From positions 124,001 through 188,000 of the forward strand of contig JNEU01001003.1 of the NCBI GenBank assembly GCA_000697475.1: a DNA stretch of 64,000 bases, in the 5' to 3' direction. Position 1 is the stretch's first letter; each line of letters starts with the position of its first letter. The notes below the pieces were generated by a model, which worked only from the letters and a program-made list of their open reading frames with translations, was not told the DNA's origin and made no database searches. Both the position numbers and the translations under genes were made by a program. This stretch comes from Lichtheimia corymbifera B2541. Lineage: Eukaryota > Mucoromycota > Mucoromycetes > Mucorales > Lichtheimiaceae. Below, in pieces: positions 60,246 to 64,000 of the stretch.

Positions 60246-61536
60246 TGTACTCCATTGCGACAATGCAAGCTTGGAGAGGACGTTCGGCATTGACGTTTGG
60301 AGAGAGTGTCACTGGAGTGCAAAGAGAAAAAAGAAGGGAAAAAGGAAATTGAGAAGCACACGCACAAAAGTTGAGAAGGACAAAAAACTGCACGTGAAAA
60401 CTCCAGGGCAGATGAGAGTGGTCATGACGTATGGAAAAGCACATGAATATGTAATCTATCCTCGGTCATGGCTCCCGTGGTAAACAACCACCCATTTTGT
60501 TACATGACAATATAATAAACCAATCTTGTCATAGACATCATCCTTTATAATATCTTTGATTGTGCCATCCAGTATATACTTTGACCAAGAGATAAAGACG
60601 CTTTATTCATTATTAAGACACATAAAAGAATCGGGATTTACATTTATCTATTGCGGGGATGGTGATCATGTTACACAATGTCGTCTCCATTGTGATCAAG
60701 AAGAGAAGTTTGGATACACCAGCTTTGGAAATGGAGACCTTTTCCTTTGTCCAAATAAATACTGTGATACCAGCGTTGCTCACATCTCCACTTGCCATTA
60801 TGCAAAGGTTTATTCCAATCTTCAAAAGCCAATATGATAACATTTACAGAATGGAGGCTGAAACGGAGGTCAACTTGAACGCAAGGGAAGGGTAGCCATC
60901 GGACGAAGCCAAACATGATTGCTGTTGCCTACACTTTTTTCATAAAGTTTTGCACAGTCTGGCTAAACGCTTGGTATTAATATGGGAAGGTGTAAGCATT
61001 GGCATAGGCATCATAGGCATAGGCATCATAGGCATAGGCATCATAGGCATCATAGGCATCATAGGCATCATAGCCATAGGCATAGGCATCATAGGCATAA
61101 CCATAGGCATCATAGGCATAACCATAGGCATCATAGGCATAGGCATCATCATATCCATAGCCATAGCCATAGGCATCAGATATCGCCGTCAGAATCACGA
61201 AGATCACACGTATCCACCCGCCATATTATAAATAAAAAAGTGCATAGCAACCTTGATTAAAAGGCAATTGATTCCCAGTTCCTGGATAGCAACATGTTAC
61301 CATGCCACCTGCAGCATAGCACGTGAATCATAACAAGCTGGTATGCACATGTCCACAGACATCATTTCATTCTCTTTTGTATGTGTGCGATCACCACGCT
61401 CAAAAAGATTAAACCACCGGTGAGCGAGGCGTTGCTACATGGATGTCGGTATTACAATGTATCGTACTCTGAAAAAGAAACTGCATATCATCTTTCTTCC
61501 TCTCCCCCCCCCACTTCTCCTCCTCCATTCGGCAAC
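60246..61536. other. Divergent intergenic region ABCD/FBXO9 with tandem repeat
   Basis: About 1.3 kb between divergent genes. It holds the GGCATA/GGCATC repeat (61001-61175). Plus-strand frames at 60556-60895 and their antisense counterparts are unlike any family. An in-frame ATG at 61381 would extend the F-box ORF by 52 residues, but those residues are not family-like. Confidence 0.5.
61001..61175. repeat. GGCATA/GGCATCATA tandem repeat
   Basis: About 175 bp built from GGCATA hexamers and GGCATCATA nonamers in irregular order, ending with CCATAG variants. Units are multiples of three, so frames stay open. On the minus strand the array reads as AYDAYGYAYDAY-like Tyr/Ala/Asp/Gly sequence ending NAYTFPY and a stop at 60977. 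There is no ATG opening that minus-strand frame. Confidence 0.9.
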
Positions 61537-63179
61537 ATGTCTACAGCAAGCAATGAACTGGAAGAATTCCGTCGTCAATGGCGACAAGAAGTTGAGAGCC
61601 GTAAACACCACCACCGCCACCAACAACAAAAACAACCGACACCGGTAGAGTCGCCACCGACAACCACCACCACCACCACCGATAACCTGTCAATCAAGAA
61701 ACCAACATCGCCACCCTTGATCAATGGACACAATTCAGCCACAACACTGCAACAACAAATGAGCTCGCTGTCAATAGAAGAAAATGAAGAGCAGCAAGTA
61801 GAAGAACCAGTAAAAGAGGAGCCAAAAGCAGTGTCAGCTATGGATCATTACATTTTTGCTGTCAACAGTGAGCGACAAGGCAGGCTTGGTGAAGGTACAA
61901 AAAAAACATATAAAGCTGCTGCGGTAAATATAACATGATGTTTATATATAGCATTGGCTTCCTACCGACGTGCTTTCAAGATGGATCCCGATATTGATTA
62001 TGCTTACAAACGCCATTATCAGACACACATTGCACCCACATTCAGCAATGACCAGCAACAACAGCAGCAGCAGCAGCAGCAGCAGCCAACTTCACCCACA
62101 AACCAATTTCAGAATCGCAAAGACGATGATTTTCTGCATCTAGTCCCTATCGGGCGTGAGTGGCAAGCACCATCGGCCGATCGAAAGGACCCATTGGAAG
62201 AGCTCATCGATGAAATCACAGCCAGTCAACCTATTGAATATATCCCTTTTGTCGATTACAAACCCGTTCACGTTGCCAATGTGCCAGGTAATTTATTACC
62301 TTGTTGGAGTGTGGAAGCTCTTTTTACTCATCATCCTCGCTGATTGTTAGCCGAAATTATGCTTCATGTGCTGCGACACCTCATTTTACGCTCCGTCTCG
62401 TCGGTGGCCAATTTTGCATTGGTGTGCAAGAACTTTTTCTTAATGACAAGGTCACCTTCCTTGTGGCGATATGCATGCGAACATGCCTTCAAATCACCCT
62501 ACATGACAGTTGACAATGCTCGCAAATTTCAAGCGGATTACGTAAAGATCTATGGTGGCCATTGGATGCGCATGTTTATTGAGCGACCCAGGTTACGATA
62601 TGATGGTATCTACATTTCTACATGCAATTACGTCAGGTAAGCTGCGGTTGGCAATATGTACACAAGGCAACCACTAACATGGCATATGTTATTAGACCTG
62701 GATCCAATGAAAACACGTATAATCAACCAGTGCATTTGGTGACCTATTACCGGTACTTGCGATTCTTCCCCGATGGCACGATTATCAAATACTTATCGAC
62801 GGATGAGCCAGCCCAAGTGGTCCGCTTGTTGACTCCTGAATTCAGTCGGAAGCAAGTATTCCGTGGGCATTTTGAGCAATCAGACGGCACGGTGTATATC
62901 GAAATGAAGGATTGGCTACGACCACGAGAAGATTTCCGTATGACACTAGAGATCAAGAGTACGCATCGTGGTCGACATAACAAGCTCGTGTGGCTGGATT
63001 ATTCAAGTTTCCCAGATGGAAGAGAAGAGGATGAAAGTTCATATGATCTTAAAATGATGAAGCCATACTTTTTCAGCCCGGTACGCAGCTACCATGTGGA
63101 TCCACCCTCTACACCACTCCATGATCTTGTTGGCCCACTCACAAGGAGACGCGGTACTGGCAGAGTATTGAAAAATTAG
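61537..63179 (+). CDS. F-box protein, FBXO9/Pof7 family
   Basis: Substrate adaptor of SCF ubiquitin ligases; the animal homologue FBXO9 targets Tel2 and Tti1. Exons 61537-61894, 61952-62287, 62351-62636 and 62696-63179 give 487 residues. The N-terminus ELEEFRRQWRQE is the FBXO9 signature. A Gln/Pro/Thr-rich stretch follows, then a TPR-like helical pair (HYIFAVNSERQGRLGEALAS, YRRAFKMDPDIDYAYKRHY) and a poly-Gln tract. The F-box region (about 232-280) reads AEIMLHVLRHLILRSVSSV with ALVCKNFF and LWRYACE. The conserved C-terminal domain has RPRLRYDGIYISTCNYVR, YYRYLRFFPDGTIIKYLS and NKLVWLDYSSF. All introns are GT-AG. A functional tie to the TTI1 gene in this window is only an inference from the animal work. 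Confidence 0.92.
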
Positions 63180-63257
63180 AATATAATATAGATCGATAGA
63201 CATTTTGATCATCTATTTAAATTTGCCTTTTTTTGTTGTTGTCCTACTGCAAATTAT

Positions 63258-64000
63258 TTAGACTACAGTGGGGTTGCTATGATGGGACGGTAACCGCTCA
63301 ATATGCTCGACGCATGGCTTTTCAACATCGGCTGATGAACCAAAGCGTTGAGAATGAAAACGATGCTCTACATCATCTTCCTTGCTCCATCGTATGACCC
63401 AGCATGATAAAATGGCTATGCTGACACAGGCAATGATAGCCATGTTCCTATGATCAAGATGCATGTTAATAAGGGTAAATGATGGCGATGTAGTGACACT
63501 ACCAATAAAAGCTGAGGATATCAGATGTGCATCCAATGGCAGGGGCTCCTGGTTGAGCTGAACGTAAGGCTGGCAATGCAAACAACATGGTAAGCCCAAT
63601 CATACTTGCATGGGCATTGATATGTCGCCTACAGCGCACCACCTGATAACCAAAGAGCAACATGACAAGTGACATTGCCCACATGAGTACACACACAAAG
63701 AGACTAAAGCCAATTGTCGTGGTAGATCGGCCTGTGACAATATGCAAGCCAACACGATCTTGGTTGGGTTTCGATGGTATCAATGTAGGCTGGAATGCAA
63801 ATGATGTCAAGCTTGCACTGAGCTGAAAAGTAATGGGGATAGCATGGTTTGTATCATTGACATAGGTTGCTGCCACTTCAAATGACCCAGTATACTTGTC
63901 AAAAGGATAATCGATTTCATCGCCATCATTGTAACTCAGGCTGACGTCCAGTGGATTATCACTCTCGCCTGCTTCAATGGTATAGCTGATCATGGATGAA
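63258..64000 (-). CDS. DUF4436-like membrane protein, 5' partial
   Basis: The gene runs off the right edge. Visible exons are 64000-63503 and 63447-63258, giving about 228 C-terminal residues; the reading frame is open to the window edge, so the start lies beyond it. A beta-rich luminal or outer region carries DEIDYPFDKYTGSFEV, the YPFDxY motif of DUF4436. Then come two or three membrane helices (TIGFSLFVCVLMWAMSLVMLLFG, HASMIGLTMLFALPAL), the SDILSFYWNM loop, a last helix (IIACVSIAILSCWVI) and a polar cytosolic tail. The biochemical role of the family is unknown. The intron 63502-63448 is GT-AG. Convergent with the F-box gene, 78 bp between stops. Confidence 0.8.

Noticed and set aside
59908..60483. 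191-codon plus-strand ORF
   Set aside because: Antisense to the first exons and intron of the ABCD transporter.

Overview
The window is nuclear DNA of a filamentous fungus, most likely an early-diverging one (Mucoromycota, Mucorales-like). The evidence is short spliceosomal introns of about 45-110 nt with GTA/GTG donors and CTRAY-like branch sites, CT-rich leaders, poly-Gln/His/Asn tracts, and fungal-specific families (FUSC/DUF2421, Zn2Cys6 and MHR regulators, Fmp27, Ssh4/Ear1) next to ERG7. The placement is inferred from family content and style; no marker gene settles the genus. I saw no rRNA or tRNA gene, CRISPR array or intact transposon.

Layout from left to right, with strand: hexamer/heptamer tandem repeat; mitochondrial enoyl reductase MECR/ETR1 (+); small Cys/His-rich protein (+); ESCRT-I subunit VPS23/TSG101 (-); mannose-6-phosphate isomerase (+); a 3056-residue bridge-like lipid transfer protein, FMP27/BLTP2 (-); a tail-anchored coiled-coil protein with a CC1 box (+); SAC3-domain protein THP3/LENG8 (-); TTI1 of the TTT complex (+, intronless); zinc-ribbon plus three-LIM protein (+); G3BP-like NTF2-RRM protein (-); TRF4-type poly(A) polymerase (-); SSH4/EAR1-like SPRY adaptor (-); lanosterol synthase ERG7 (-); regulator with two Zn2Cys6 clusters (+); MHR-like protein without a zinc cluster (-); FUSC/DUF2421 membrane protein (+); peroxisomal ABCD half transporter (-); FBXO9/Pof7 F-box protein (+); 5'-partial DUF4436 protein (-).

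There is no obvious pathway cluster. Most genes are core cell biology: trafficking, lipid handling, RNA handling, sterol synthesis and ubiquitin adaptors. The two gene-poor stretches (42.3-44.4 kb and 49.4-52.9 kb) hold only weak coding relics. Exon models were built by hand from splice signals, codon phase and family conservation, and every complete model closes in frame.

The observations most worth following are: the coiled-coil protein, which carries an exact AAxxGxxLL CC1 box, a downstream SLLCEL Spindly-like motif and a C-terminal membrane segment, suggesting an undescribed membrane-bound dynein-dynactin adaptor; a high share of GC-AG introns (six of about 79); the double-zinc-cluster regulator facing a cluster-less MHR protein; and a 15-nt micro-exon in the mannose-6-phosphate isomerase gene.
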